64,000 nt of DNA from Aquilaria yunnanensis. Its lineage: Eukaryota; Streptophyta; Magnoliopsida; Malvales; Thymelaeaceae. Each line of letters opens with the position of its first letter. Position 1 is the stretch's first letter. The notes under the pieces are model-generated. The model searched no databases. It was not told the DNA's origin and saw only the letters and a program-made list of their open reading frames with translations. The DNA is taken from positions 54,008,501 through 54,072,500 of the forward strand of contig CM077593.1 in NCBI GenBank assembly GCA_039654915.1. Direction: 5' to 3'. The position numbers were made by a program, and so were the translations under genes. Positions 32,336 to 45,458 of the stretch are shown in pieces.

Positions 32336-34827
32336 TGTTACCACCTCATAAAATGGGAGAATTACAAGTGTCATAATGGCTAAAAACTATCATATTGTGT
32401 AATTCTCACCATAGTGTTTGAAGTGTGGGTGGGGCATAAAAGGCATGATCAACACCTCCTTAAAAATGTTCCAAGTCGGTAACTTGGTCCCCAAGAAAAG
32501 CCTTAAGGATTGCTTGTTTTTCAAGCAACCTATGGACTTTTTTGTAAGGTTTTGGAAATTCAGGTACTCAATTGCAAAACTCTCAAGAAAGAGACTTGGA
32601 GAGCTATGGGAAGGATATGAATGGTACAAAAGTGCTATTCGAGGATCAAATTGCTCATGGAAGACAAGTTTGAACAAAGGAAACACTAAAGGCAATAAGG
32701 ACCTAAATGTCCTAGTGTAAACCTTAAGGTGTTCAAGCTTTTGACTTAAGTCTAAGGGTGGAATTTTGGGGTTATCCCACCATGGGGGAGGAAGCCAAGA
32801 CCTGATAATTAGTCAAAAATGTTGGGCACATGTGTACCAATGAGTTTAAGACAAAGAAACCATAATTAGTGAGAAGGAAAATGACATAAAGCAAGGTTAA
32901 GCTTATCAAGTGTGTTTTGGTGCCCTTAAGCTCATTTAAGGCCATTTAAGTGGCCAAATCACTTATCCCACTCTCATGTTTGTCCTCCCCCAGCCCAAGA
33001 ACACAACCATACTTCCTCCATAGCCACCACACCTTCAAACTTGCAATTGATTGAAATTGAAGGCAAAAGGAAGCAATTGGAAGCAAACTAGAGCTATTTC
33101 TTGCATACTTCAAGGATTAAGCGTCAAATTCAGCCTACTCACCTTGGTAAGGGTTCTCTTGCTCTCATGGGTTGTTTTCTTAATTTTCAAAAATCCATGG
33201 AGCTATGGCTAAGCTTGGAAGAGAGCCATGAGCTTGATGAACCAAGCTTATTGAGGGGAGTGCACTTATTGAAGGTTTTGTGACCTATTCTCAAGTGCAC
33301 AAAGTTGGCAGTGAAATGAGGGTTTCTGGAGCCCAAAGCTAGTACTAACTACTGTTAAAATCCTCCTAAGACCAAGCATTAGCTTGAGGTGGGCTGCCAT
33401 AGTTATTTGGTTATGTTTATTATGTGTTTTATGGACTAACCTATGGTATATGCTGCTGCCACATTTCATGTGTTTGTTGTTTGTGTTTCGCTGCTGCATT
33501 TGGTTGCTATATCTTGTATATATGCATTGTAGTTTTTGTGTTTTAGTATCTTTGGATGCAGTTTTTAATGACGATCACATTACCTTAAGAAACCAAGTGT
33601 TACCCTTACTAAGTTTCTCAATGAAACTTACTCCCCTCAATTCTGTCATTTCAGGTCCAAATGAAAGATCACCTTCAAAGCAACCTTTGTGGTTTGAGTT
33701 TTGGTCTAAAATTTCATCTACACGAACTTCCATATGTCTAGTTGTGATCTGGAAAGTTTGGTAATTTTAGGAACAGATTTGGTATTTTTAATGGTGGTAC
33801 TTACTGTGTTGTGCAGCAGCTGTCCAGCATCCTATTTTTGGAGTCCATTGTGTCTCAGGACGTCCTGTAACCTAGGGTGCGTATTTAGATGAGTTAAGAC
33901 CATATTGTAGTGCATGTATGCATGTACATGTAGTGTATGTAAAATGAGACAAGTATGTGAACATTTGAGTAATGTTTTGGCAATGTAAGTGATGTGGTGT
34001 AAAGCTGCCTAAGTGTGAATGATGGGCTGCTTACTTGTAAATTTTTTTTTGGCCACATAAAGTTGTTAATAGAAAGAGAATGTAATTCCTTTGTGTAATG
34101 GACATATATGGGATAGCCTTGGAGGGCTTTCCCCGTGTAAATGAAGTGTTTGCATGGTTTTGGAAAAATTGTGTGGGAAAAATGGTCCAAAAGTTGCTAG
34201 AATTTTGACTATGGACATAAAGTTTAATATCTCCCTGTGTAGAATGAAACTTGGTATGAAATTTTGACCACACCTAGAGGACATCTAGAGGGTTAAATGG
34301 GATTTAAAATTTCTGGATTTAGAGCCCTGTAGCCAAATATATGACGTTCCACAGTTGGCTGAGTTACTGTTCATTTGATCCGAATTTTGTAACCAACTTA
34401 AAAAATCCATAACTTGGTCCATAGGTGGGATATTGATGTAAAAGAAATTCCTCGGTTTGGTCTAAGTATCTACTTGATAATGGAGCAAATAAAACAGGGT
34501 GGTATGAGGCTAGAATGATACAGTTTATTAGTGGAAGTTAGAGGTGCAGTAGCTGGCCACTAGAACTTAAAAAGATTGCCTTATTTGTGGAGGCCAAAAC
34601 TAAGACTTGAGCTAGTGTTTTCCTTCTTTGCTTCCATGGTGTGCATGCAATGTGAATATGTGTGTGATGGTTGGACCAATATGCATGTATTTACATAGTG
34701 CCCAAGAGCGCCACTTGGGTATTCACACTAAGGGTAGTGTTCTAATGGCCTACAGAACATTACCAATCCTGGGAGTCTAAATGCACAGTTTTGGCACCAT
34801 AACTGGACTACCTCGGAGTGGGTAACA
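32336..34827 (+). mobile_element. B4: solo LTR of the chromodomain gypsy family (2,492 bp)
   Basis: TGTTACCACC...GGGTAACA, colinear with all B-family LTRs, flanked by TGTCC (32331-32335) and TGTCT (34828-34832), a 5-bp duplication with one later change. No internal sequence. As the only full LTR of the family without an insertion, it gives the best family length. It sits inside a member of its own family. Confidence 0.9.
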
Positions 34828-35090
34828 TGTCTAGGAGATAGTAAGACTACATCGAGTGCTAGATTCCATTGTCTCCGATAGAGACGTACGATTTATAGCT
34901 CGGTTTTGGAGTGCTTTTCACATTGCACTAGGATCCAAAATCCACCTGAGTACTGTTTACTGCCTCCAGGCTGATGGGCAAACTGAAAGGATGATATAGA
35001 TATTGGAAGGCATGCTCAAGAGCTACGTGTTGGATTTCAAAGGTGAATGGGACCAACACTTTTTATTTATGGAATTCTCATATAACAATA
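34828..35090 (+). pseudogene. B3 integrase core, second piece
   Basis: Resumes the frame interrupted by B4. It shows SIVSDRDVRFIARFWSAFH-like coding (degraded), STVYCLQADGQTERM (catalytic Glu) and LEGMLKSYVLDFKGEWDQHF. It ends at FSYNN, where C inserted (target CAATA). Confidence 0.8.
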
Positions 35091-35858
35091 TGATGCCCAT
35101 CAGCATCTCCACTGCGTGTCATCATGAGGGTGGCAGGAACTTTTGGTGGTGGAGGAACATCCAGGGAGAATACGTTCTGGGAGGACCACCTGGAAGACAC
35201 AGAAAGTAGGGGTTAGGAGGTCCCCGGAATGTTTTTCCAGGGGGGATCTCTAACGCCCAAGTTAGTGTTTGAAGGTGAAAGATAAGCAAAGGGGGTAAAG
35301 GTTGTCTTCTGAGGAGAACCCCTTTACTTGTGATGCCTCTCGAATATTTATAGGAGGTAGATAGGAGAAGTTCGTTTGCCACAAGCTACCCAGATCATGA
35401 CACGTGTTCGGCTGGTTGTGATTCATACCCTTAGAGGGGCTTTTAGCCGACCATAGGCCATTCGGCCGAAAGCCTATACCGCTCGAGAACAGCGTGTCAG
35501 AGCGTGTCTGGGGGCGGCGTGTTAGGAGCCATACGAGTACGGTGTGTCAGAGACTCCTAAGCTATCTAGTCATACGTCCACGAGGCTTTCCTAGGTGACC
35601 GAATTCCCACGAGGTCCAGGGGTTCCTCGGGGATGTGAACATCTTCGGAGGGAAGCCCTTTGGTTTACGCAAGACACCTTCGGTTGGACTTTCCCAAGGT
35701 TAGGCTCAGGTCCTTGGTGATGGTACTCTCGAGTTTATGTCTCAAAGGTGGTCCAAAGAATGACCGAAGGCGTGGAGTCATTCCGAGGTTATCCTTAGGA
35801 GGATTGATGACCCTTTATGACCGAAACTGATCTGACATGTCCCCCGAAGGCAATGCTT
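35091..35858 (-). repeat. Element C 3' LTR, truncated at its U3 end
   Basis: Matches the 5' LTR at 52883 from TGATGCCCATCAGCATC through gtcccccgaaggcaa, then diverges at about 35858, where the 5' LTR has 140 more bases. The purine tract that follows the LTR in D and E is also absent. A deletion of ~150 bp or more across the LTR/PPT border explains both. Confidence 0.86.
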
Positions 35859-36169
35859 GGACACGTCTATGATTTGGGAGGCTCTCGGGAAGTCTTTGGA
35901 GTTTGAACGATGTTCCTGGCACTTTTTTTGAGCCCTTTCCTAGAGTCGTGTCATTCGTCTGTCCTCCTTGTCAGTGAATCTCTTCGTTTTCTCATTTAGA
36001 CGGACGTGTCACTGTGGGAAGCGTTATATAGGTTTGCTAGCTGTCAAGGGCGTGCCCTCGTTTCTCGTATCAGCTTACACGTGGTTGTTGATGAATGGCG
36101 AGTAGTTATGTCGGCTATGTTAATTGCGTCTCTTCGCCTTCAAAGGGCAATAATGACGACGCTTCGCTT

Positions 36170-36190
36170 ACCCCCTTTGGTCTATATAAG
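36170..36190 (+). promoter_or_regulatory. TATA block of opposite-strand gene, copy C
   Basis: ttaccccctttggtctatataagc, with aatgacgacgcttcgc about 30 bases upstream. A matching block precedes the gene in D (14030-14050) and E (61115-61150), with TGACG also kept in E. Confidence 0.65.
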
Positions 36191-36439
36191 CACCTCTCGC
36201 CTCATTTCTTCCACACTCTTCTTTTTTGCTCTCCTATGCTCTACAGCTCTCTCTTGTCTTTTTCCTTCTTCCGGCAGCGGTTTCAATGGCGGAGCGATTT
36301 CCAGCAGCCCTCACGACGGCGTTCAGATACCCAGATTTCAGCAAAACCTTCGGTGGGTGTTTCCTTCTGTAGTTCTCTCTTTCTTTTCGGAGGTTGTTTT
36401 TCCAAGGTTCTCATTTTTCCAAAACCCTTCTATTCTCTT

Positions 36440-38775
36440 CCCTCATTTTTCCCGAGGTCGTCCTTCTTCTTTCTCAAAAAATGTCGAGTCCAATCCTGTT
36501 GATGTCCGTCCGTCTTCTTCCCGAAAGCTTTCTCACTCTCAAGTCTCATCCGTGCTGTACCATTTCAAAAAAGATGACGAAGTGGATGGCCAAATTCTAT
36601 CTTCCTTCCTATCTCGTCCCGAGATTGCCTTTCTCGGGCTTGTATGGTTTTTTGGCCATTCGGGTGAAATTACTGTCTACCGAGCTCAGTTAAAAGCCGG
36701 CCTTCGGTATCCTCCCCATCGGATGATATGCGAGTTCTGCAAGCTTCATAGGATTGCCGTGAATCAGCTCCCTCCTAACTCTTATTCTTATTTCAACTCC
36801 TTCCTCTACATGTGGTGAGTTTTTAAGGTACAGCCCCACTTTCTTTTCTTCCTTCCGCATTACAAACTCCACTCGGTCCCGAAGGGTGGCTTTTACTTCA
36901 TACTTCCCTGAGGGTCCAGGAGCAAAAAATTACTTTCACCTTCGACAATAGGGATAGTTGGCGGGGGTGGCAGAAGAAATTCTTTTTTGTGTCAATTCCT
37001 GAGTCTTGGAGTCATGTACTGACCAAATGGGCTTCGGGGACACTTAAGATCAACGTCGTTGAGCCCCGGAGGCTTCTAACTTCAGAGTTGGCTGCTGAGT
37101 TTGATAAGGTCGATCGACTTATTCAGTCGGTCGCAGACTGGGACCCCGAGGTCCCTCTGCGTTCATTTTATCCCTTTCCCATTAAATGGAACCTCATGAC
37201 CGAGGAGGTCCTTCGAGAACTGGGGGTAGTGAATGCACACAAGGGTGACCCAAACACGCCCGTGCCTGTTCTCCCGGGGAAGAAGGCATGGATAGTAATG
37301 CTTTTTCGGGATGAAATTTCATACGAGGCTTTTGTCGAGAGTAAGTCACCTTCCAAGAATTGATATCTATTTTCCTTTTGGACTTACCCTGATGTTTTCT
37401 CCTTTTGCAGAGATGGGCAATCAGGCTGCTGATTTTTACAAGTCCCTCTTTCTCGAGCAGGCTGAGAGGGGAGAGTAGGCGTGCAAGAAGTCATCTGCCA
37501 AGAGGAAGAAGACCACCAGAGGTCCTTCCAAGGCAAAGAAGGCCAAGGTGGCTGCCATCCCTCCTCCCACTGAAGATGTGGTCGAAGTGCAGGATCGGTC
37601 TCCTACTCATCCTGCGGCCCATACTGATCCTTCTTCGGACTCTACCACTCTCGGGGGAGCCTTGAGTCCGGTCCTTGCTGCCGAGACTTCGGCCGAGCAC
37701 GCATCAGCTTAAGAGCTCAAAGAGAGCAGGAGGACAAAAGGCAAGAATATTCCCGGTGAAGTCCAAGGAGTGGACGAGCCTGAAGATGATGTGGCTGAAG
37801 TTCCACCAGGTTGGTTCTTTAGCCATTCTTTTGCAAATCTTAGCATTTTTCATATCTATTATTTTTTAGATGAATGGCTAAGGGATGATGTACTGACGAA
37901 ACTTCGGCGTGATCTCGCAGAGGACATGCCTGTTGCTCCCTGGATGGAAACTCACGCCCGAAGGAGGGCTATTTGGGATAGGCACATCCCGAAGGATAAA
38001 GTGCCGAGGAAGCCCTTCTGGACTTTCATGGAGGACATGAACTTGTTCTCTGAGGATAGTCAGTTGATGGCTCCCCAGATGGCGACGGATGTGATGACGA
38101 ACGCCACCTTTCAGTCACTCATCACTGAATGCCCAAATGAGGAAATCCTCGCGGCGAGGATGACTGAGCATGCCACCTATGTAGTTCTTTCTTCTAAATT
38201 ACTTAGAAAAATTTTCTTCTAAGTTTTCACCGCCTTCCGATCCTTATTTGGGGCCCTTTTTTCTATAGCTCTTGGCGTACAGCGGGTATTTTTGTGCCTG
38301 GGCGGTGAAGCAAATAGAGTCCCACTCTCGGTCCGAGACTTCTCTGCGAAGACCGAAGGAGTTCTGCGCCAAGCATGGCCTCAAGTATGGCGAACTGAAT
38401 AAGATTGCATAGGAGGACATAGTGAATCTTCGGGCCGAGCTCACGGAGAGCAAGAAGGAGCTCCTCCTTGATTTTTCAGCGAAGGTCAAGGACCTCGGCT
38501 CAAAGTGTGCCATTCTCTCTTTGGAGAACGAGGCCCTTCGAAAGGAGAAAGCTAAAGATGGTGAGAACCTTACGAAGGCGCTTGCTTTGAACGCCAAGCT
38601 CCAGGCTGAGGTTGACTCTTTGAGGAAGGAAGCTAAAAATAAAAAGAAGAAGAAGCTCGATAGGGAGGTTGATGAGCTCACGGCTGAGCTGTCAGCCCTT
38701 AGTACCGAGAAGGATCCATCCCACCAGATAATGAAGGTGTCTTACCAAGATGGCTTCTGCTTGGCGCGTCATCAA
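36440..38775 (+). pseudogene. Opposite-strand gene of C, exons 1-4 up to the copia insertion
   Basis: Proposed exons: leader ending at a gtgggt donor (36352), exon 1 ~36480-37340, intron 37341-37410 (gtaagt...ttgcag), exon 2 37411-37809, intron 37810-37869 (60 nt), exon 3 37870-38180, intron 38181-38268, exon 4 from 38269. Splicing keeps frame at the first two joins (FVE-K-MGNQ; VPP-DEWLRD). Exon 1 has the PF04195-like block (YRAQLKAGLRYPPHRMICEF, VNQLPPNSYSYFNSF), then ESWSHVLTKWASGTLKINVV and PIKWNLMTEEVLRELGVVNA. Exon 3 has DEWLRDDVLTKLRRDLAED and PRKPFWTFMEDMN. Exon 4 is a Lys/Glu-rich coiled coil. A frameshift near 36650 and stops near 36830, 37477 and 38412 break it. Role unknown. Confidence 0.75.
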
Positions 38776-40190
38776 TGTTAGTGTTGTGCCCAAAAGCCAA
38801 TCATGAGATGATTGTATTTTTGCACATTGAGTCACGATATTTTATTAAGGCATTAATCCAGCAATTATGTTTGTTGTTTTGTTTCTGCGTAATGTAATAA
38901 ACATAATTGTAACCCTACAATAATGATATTCTTAAACATCCCGAATCTAGTATTATTGTGGAGCAGGTTGCAATAATACATAACGACTAGCATATGTGGA
39001 GAATAATATGAGATATGTAGTCTACATATGGGTACAAGTTGGAGAACTTGTGTACTGGATCAACCCACCATGAGGACACTACATGGATCGTTATATGAGT
39101 GTCATAAGTGATTCTCATACTGATCATGGTACATGTAGTCCTTCGACCAAAGATCATCAAGGTTCCCTACATGTGAGTCACATACTTTGATACTTTCCTT
39201 TGTTGCTCGTAACTGAGTGGACTTGAAGAAGGTCATTGGGTATGTCACATATTACGCGGAGGGATTTGTATGATCAAGATGGGATTTGTCCCTCCTATGT
39301 AACAGGAGTGATATCTTCAGGCCCCTTGATAGAGTAAGACTTAGAAAAATGCATGGCCATGCTCAGATGAGTTGATATACAATATCAATGTCATCAGTTT
39401 AAGTTGGTCTACTCGGTAATCAAGAAACCAAAGATTGGGCTATACGAGAGTGACACATTCCATGTCTCGTGCTTAGTCTTGATATCTTGGACAAAGGGAC
39501 AATGGCATATATCGGTGATGATCATAAAGGTTTAGTTGAATCATCGACAATCTTGTCACTTGGGTAGCAATGATGTGTTGCTAGACACCGCTCATTGATT
39601 ATGATCATAAATGTGATTTATGATAATTGCCAACGTGATAAGAGCCTATTGGGTTGCACACATAGAGCTATTTGGATCATTAGAGTGCATGGGCTAATTG
39701 TTTGGGTTATGGTTTCACTTTAATTTCGTATTAATAATGGGCCCAAGAGTTGAGCCATTATTAAGCCGAAAATTAAATCCTAATTGGATTAGGGCTTTGA
39801 AACCCATTAGGTCTGGAAGTTGAGTCTCACTATAAATACAACTTCTAGTGAGAAATTCGCAAGTCTCCTTGCCCTAGCCTCCAAAAGGACAGCCACACTC
39901 TTCTCTTGCAATTCCTTGCAGGACGTAAGCTAGCACTGCAAGCGTAAGAGAAATGCATCTGCTGGGACGTGGTGGAAGCGTGGTGATCCCGAGAGGCTCG
40001 TGTGGATACCATAGAGAGCTTGAATACGTCAACTGTTCAGGTTTTGTGATTCGACTCTATAGTTGAGTGGGAGATCTCAACCGAAAATTAGGTATGAAAA
40101 TTTTTGAACATCTGGTATACCACGTTTCACTTGGATCCTGGAGGGTTTCGGTTAAATTCCGCTACGTTGTTTGGCTCCCTAAACCCATCA
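38776..40190 (+). repeat. G 5' LTR (1,415 bp)
   Basis: TGTTAGTGTTG...AAACCCATCA. A TATA box, cactataaatacaac, is near 39829-39843 and is shared by the other LTRs of this family (for example 46505, 59336). The last bases are CCATCA where relatives end CCCAACA. Confidence 0.93.
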
Positions 40191-40191
40191 G

Positions 40192-40203
40192 TGGTATCAG
40201 AGC
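40192..40203 (+). other. G primer-binding site
   Basis: tggtatcagagc, a perfect 12-base match to the initiator-Met tRNA primer site, one base after the LTR. Confidence 0.92.
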
Positions 40204-41492
40204 TACTGGTGAAACCCTAAATCGGGATTGATGTTGAATCGCATGATGTTATGTGTTCGGTTGCTTTTCTGCCATGATTAATTAGATTGATTCATGATGC
40301 ATGAAACCGGAACTCGTAATGAACATATGAGATATATGAAGAAACAACACTAATTGGTTAATGAGATTAACCTGAAATTGAATGGTATGAGATACCACCG
40401 CCCACTGACCGACCAGCGGGACTGCCGTATGCGGAGCGCCACATAAATAAAAACTGGTTAATCAACGCGTGAAAATTGGCATGCATCTTTGTTGAATGAG
40501 ATTTGACATGCTATGCTGATTGGCGTTTGAAGCATGGTGCATGGTTATAGCCTTTGATTGGTTGTACTTGTAAATACAGCCTACGAGTGGTGCCTTTTCT
40601 TATCACTCTCATTGTACATTCTCTTCTTACCTTACTACCCTCGAATGTAACTCGAGGTTTCTATTATTGATGTAATGGTGCATTATAGGATCATCCAAAG
40701 TGATATGTCCAAGGATCATCCAAGGTGGTACATCCAAGGAGGTGACAACAAAAGGGCAGCAAAGAATGGAAGAGAAGGAGCTTGTGAAGATTATTTTCTT
40801 TTCTTAGGCTTTTATGATATTCTCATTGGCTTGAGAATATCGCATAGTTTGGGCTATAACCATGTCACGTTTACTTTCTTGAACGCATGAGATGCATGTT
40901 TTATATTTGTATGTGTTGCATGTATAAGACAACCGGAGATAACAAATTGGTGAGATGAAACGAAAAATCCCTCAAACAAATATTAAGTCATCAAATGTGA
41001 TGCCTTCCAAATGTTGGCACTCGTCAAGACTTTTATCAACATTAGGTGGGTTTGCCAAAGCAAAGCACCTATGTTCATCTTGGTAAGGCGCGATGGGATA
41101 ATAGTGATATCCAAATTGCTAACTTTGGGTCCGACTTAACTATGTCATCCTAATAGCATTAGGGACTTAGAGGCATGGAGTTGGGCTTAAGCTCATGGGA
41201 TGAGCTTGGACAAGTGTTGTTCACCCAACTATCAAAGAGTTGCATAACATGCAATTGGTAAGGAGTTGCCTACCTAAATAGCTGTAACTTGAGAGAAAAG
41301 CCAAAGCTGACTCAAGTTGTCATCAAATATGGATCTTGGCCCACTAGAATACCTTAGCGCCGAGGTGTTACGAAACAATATCGAGGGTTATTATTTTGAG
41401 GAAAATAGTGGGAGTATCGTTTAATAAAGTTTCTTATTAAATGAATTAAAATACATGACTCTTACACTGCATATTTACTGTTGTAGATAACC
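40204..41492 (+). other. G untranslated leader
   Basis: About 1.3 kb between primer site and gag, with no convincing coding region. It holds a short run of atccaagg/tccaagg repeats near 40690-40740 and a GC-rich block ccgcccactgaccgaccag near 40399. Long leaders are usual in Angela/BARE-like elements, where packaging and dimer signals are thought to reside. I cannot identify such a signal here. Confidence 0.6.
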
Positions 41493-44400
41493 ATGGCACA
41501 AAACACATCGACACTTTCGTTGTGATCGATCCTTGAGAAGGAAAAACTGAATGGGACCAACTTTCTCAAATGGTACCGAAACTTGAAGATAGTCCTCAAG
41601 CAAGAAAGAAAGGCATATGTCCTAGAGCAGCCCATTCCGAATGAGCCTGCTGCCACTGCTCCAAGAGCTGAAAGGGATGCTCACAAGAGGCATTCTGATG
41701 ATGCTTTGGATGTTGCATGCCTCATGCTTATTACCATGGAATCTGAGCTTCAGAAGCAACATGAGAACATAGGGGCGTTCGATATGATCGAACATCTCAA
41801 AATTCTTTTCCAAGAGCAAGCTAGGCATGAGAGGTTTGAGACCTCTAAGGCATTGTTTCAGTGCAAGATGTCTGAGGAAAGTCCCGTGGGTCCTCATGTG
41901 CTCAAGATGAGTAGGTACGTTGAGAATCTTGACAATTTGGGATTTGCTCTTCAAAAAGAGTTGGCCATAGATGTAGTCTTGCAATCGTTGCCTGAAAGCT
42001 ATAGTCAGTTCGTCATGAACTATAACATGAACGACCTTGACAAGTCCCTTCCTGAATTGCTCAAGATGTTAAGAACTACTGAGCAAAACCTTAAGAAGGC
42101 TAAGCCCATTTTGATGGTTCAAAAGGGCAAGGGAAAGGGAAAAGCCAGCAAGAAGAAGGATAAAGCTAATGGAAAGTTTAATGCTAATTCTTCTTCAGCT
42201 GCACTGAAACCAAAGGGTGGTGTGGCAAAGGAAGGGGAGTGCTTCCATTGTAAGCAACCTGGACACTGGAAGCGCAACTGCAAGCTCTATCTTGAAGAAC
42301 TTGCTAAGGAAAAGGGAAGTAAGACTTCCACTTCAGGTATTCTTGTTATAGAGGCTAACTTTTCTACTTCCTCATCTTGGGTATTGGATACTGGATGTGG
42401 ATCTCACATTTGTGCAAATGTGCAGGATCTAAGTAGAAGTAGAAGATTGGCCTGAGGTAAAGTGGACCTACGTGTTGGAAATGGAGCAAGGGTTGCTGCC
42501 TTAGCCGTAGGGACTTATGTTCTCACTTTACCTAGTTTATTAGTTTTAGAATTAGACAACTGCTACTTTGTGCCTACTATTAGTAGAAATTTGATTTCTG
42601 TTTCTTGTTTGGACAAGAAAGGTTTTTCATTTATAATAAAGGAAAAATGTTGTTCTATTTATTTGAATGAAATCTTTTATGGTAGTGCTCAACTTAGCAA
42701 TAGGTTGTATGTTCTAGACCTCGAAGATCCAATCTATAATGTGAATACCAAGAAGGTTAGATTAAATGATTTAAACCCGACCTATCTCTGGCACTGTCGC
42801 TTGGGCCATATAAATGAGACCCGCATATCCAAGCTCCATAAGGATGGACTCTTGGACTCATTTGATTTTGAATCATATGAGACATGTGAGTCATGTTTGT
42901 TGGGCAAGATGACCAAAGCCCCATTCACAGGGCAAAGTGAAAGGGCTAATGACTTACTAGGACTCATACATAGTGATGTATGTGGCCCTATGTCTACACA
43001 AGCTAGAGGAGGTTTCCAATACTTCATTACTTTCACTGATGACTTCAGCAGATATGGCTATGTGTATCTCATGAGACACAAGTCAGAATCCTTTGAAAAG
43101 TTCAAAGAATTCAAGAATGAAGTAGAGTATCAACACGGGAAGAGTATTAAAGTGCTTCAATCAGATCGAGGTGGAGATTACTTGGATCGAGAATTCCTTG
43201 ACTATTTGAAGGAGTGTGGTATAGTATCACAACTCACTCCACCAGGTACACCTCAATGGAATGGTGTTTCTGAAAGGAGAAATCGAACTCTGTTAGACAT
43301 GGTTCGCTCTATGATGAGTCAAGCTGACCTTCCAAACTCCTTTTGGGGACATGCTCTAGAGACTGTCGCTTTTACACTAAAACGAGTTCCATCTAAATCG
43401 GTTCAAATGACACCATATGAGATATGGAGTGGGAGGCGTCCCAATTTGTCTTTTATGAAAATTTGGGGCTGGGACGCTTATGTGAAATGTCAATCCTCTG
43501 ACAAACTAGGGCCCAAATCTCAAAAATGTCTTTTTGTTGGGTATCCCAAAGAAACAAAGGGTTACTATTTCTACAATCCTTCTGAGCAAAAAGTGTTTGT
43601 TGCTCGAACTGGTGTCTTTTTGGAGAAAGAGTTTATCTCTAAAAGAACTAGTGGGAGGAAAGTAGAACTTGAAGAAATTCAAGAACAACAAGGAGACATT
43701 GAACCTGAAATGGAACCTGAACAGACACCGCAAGATGTTGTTCAAGAGTCTGTTCCTGTAGCACGGAGCCCACGTAGGTCTGGTAGGATTCGGCATGAGC
43801 CCGAGAGATATGGATTTCTCATGACTCACACCGGTGATGTGATGCTCATGGATTAGGATGAGCCCACAACCTACCAACAAGCTATGCCGGGGCCTGACTC
43901 TGAGAAGTGGCTAATGGCTACGAAGTCCGAGATGGAATCCATGTATGAAAACCAAGTATGGACTTTGGTTGACCCACCTGAAGGGGTAAAACCCATAGGG
44001 TGCAAATGGGTTTTCAAGAAGAAAACTGACATGGATGGTAATGTGATTACCTTTGAGGGACGATTGGTTGCAAAAGATTTCAAGCAAATTCATGGTATTG
44101 ACTATGATGAAACTTTTTCACCAGTTGCTATGCTTAAATCCATCCGAATTTTGTTTGCTATTGCTGCACACTATGATTATGAGATATGGAAAATGGATGT
44201 CAAAACTGCATTGCTAAATGGAAAGCTACTTGAGGATGTGTACATGACACAACCTAAGGGTTTTGTCACTGAGAATGCCAATAAAGTGTGCAAGTTGCAA
44301 AGGTCCATTTATGGACTGAAGCAAGCTTCCCGAAGTTGGAATCTTCATTTTGATGATGCAATCAAAGAGTTTGGTTTTCTCAAAAATGAAGATGAACCTT

Positions 44401-45458
44401 GTGTCTAAAAGAAGGTTGGTGGGAGCGCTATTGTTTTCTTGGTGTTGTATGTAGATGACATACTACTCATCGGGAATGACATTCCTGAGCTATAGTCTGT
44501 GAAGACATGGCTAGGGAAATGTTTCTTTATGAAGGACTTGGGTGAAGTAGCCTATGTGTTAAGCATCAGGATCTATAGAGACAGATCTAGAAAGTGTCTT
44601 GGCCTAAGTCAAAGTACATATATTGACAAGGTGCTAAAGAGGTTTAGCATGCAAGATTCCAAGAAAGGATTCTTGCCCATGTCACATGGTATCACTCTTT
44701 CTAGATCTCAGCGTCCGAGTACGACCGAGGAGAGAGAGCGCATGAGTAAGATTCCATATGCCTCAGCAATTGGATCTATCATGTATGCCATGATATGTAC
44801 TCGTCCCGATGTCTCATATGCTTTGAGCATGATGAGTAGGTACCAATCAAACCCCGGTGAGAGTCACTGGACAGCTGTTAAGAACATCCTTAAGTACTTA
44901 CGAAGGACTAAGGATGCATTCTTGGTCTTTGGAGGTGAAGATGAGCTCGTTGTAAGGGGTTACACCGATGCAAGCTTCCAATCCAATAAGGATGATTTTA
45001 GATCGCAATCTGGTTATGTGTTTTGTATTGGTGATGGTGTTGTCAGCTGGAAGAGTTCAAAGCAAGAGACAGTAGCTGACTCTACAACAAAATATGAGTA
45101 CATTGCCGCCTCTGATGTTGTGAAGGAGGCAGTTTGGATCAAGAAGTTCATCACTGAACTTGGAGTGGTTCCAAGCATTACCGACCCGATAGAGCTCTAT
45201 TTTGACAACAATGGAGCAATCGCACAGGCTAAGGAACCTCGATCTCACCATTGATCCAAACACATATTCCGATGCTATCATCTCATCAGAGAGATCATCA
45301 AGAAGGGTGATGTAAGGATATGCAGGACTTCGACAAACAGCAACATTGCTGATCCACTGACAAACCCCCTTACGCAGCAGAAGCATGATAGACATTCTAG
45401 GTCCATCGGTATTAGATACATGGATGATTGGCTTTTAGTGCAAGTGGGAGATTGTTAG
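41493..45458 (+). pseudogene. G copia polyprotein (gag-PR-IN-RT-RH) with six in-frame stops
   Basis: One frame of ~1,321 codons from ATG 41493 to TAG 45456-45458 just inside the 3' LTR, with no frameshift. Stops at 41523 TGA, 42453 TGA, 43854 TAG, 44406 TAA, 44493 TAG and 45252 TGA. Gag: LEKEKLNGTNFLKWYRNLKI and knuckle CFHCKQPGHWKRNC (~42240). Protease: LDTGCGSHIC (~42387). Integrase: HCRLGH...CESC zinc site (~42793-42897), SDVCGP, SDRGGDY and SERRNR for D, D, E. RT: KWVFKKKTDMDG and YVDDILLIGND (~44446). RNase H: GYTDASF (~44960) and DNNGAIA. All catalytic motifs survive; only the stops disable it. The purine tract aagtgggaga precedes the 3' LTR. Confidence 0.93.

Noticed and set aside
36006..36480. 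N-terminal 150 codons of the 270-codon open frame in C as coding sequence
   Set aside because: They cover the TATA block, leader and a probable leader intron. E and D show no matching protein there, so I placed the coding start near 36480.
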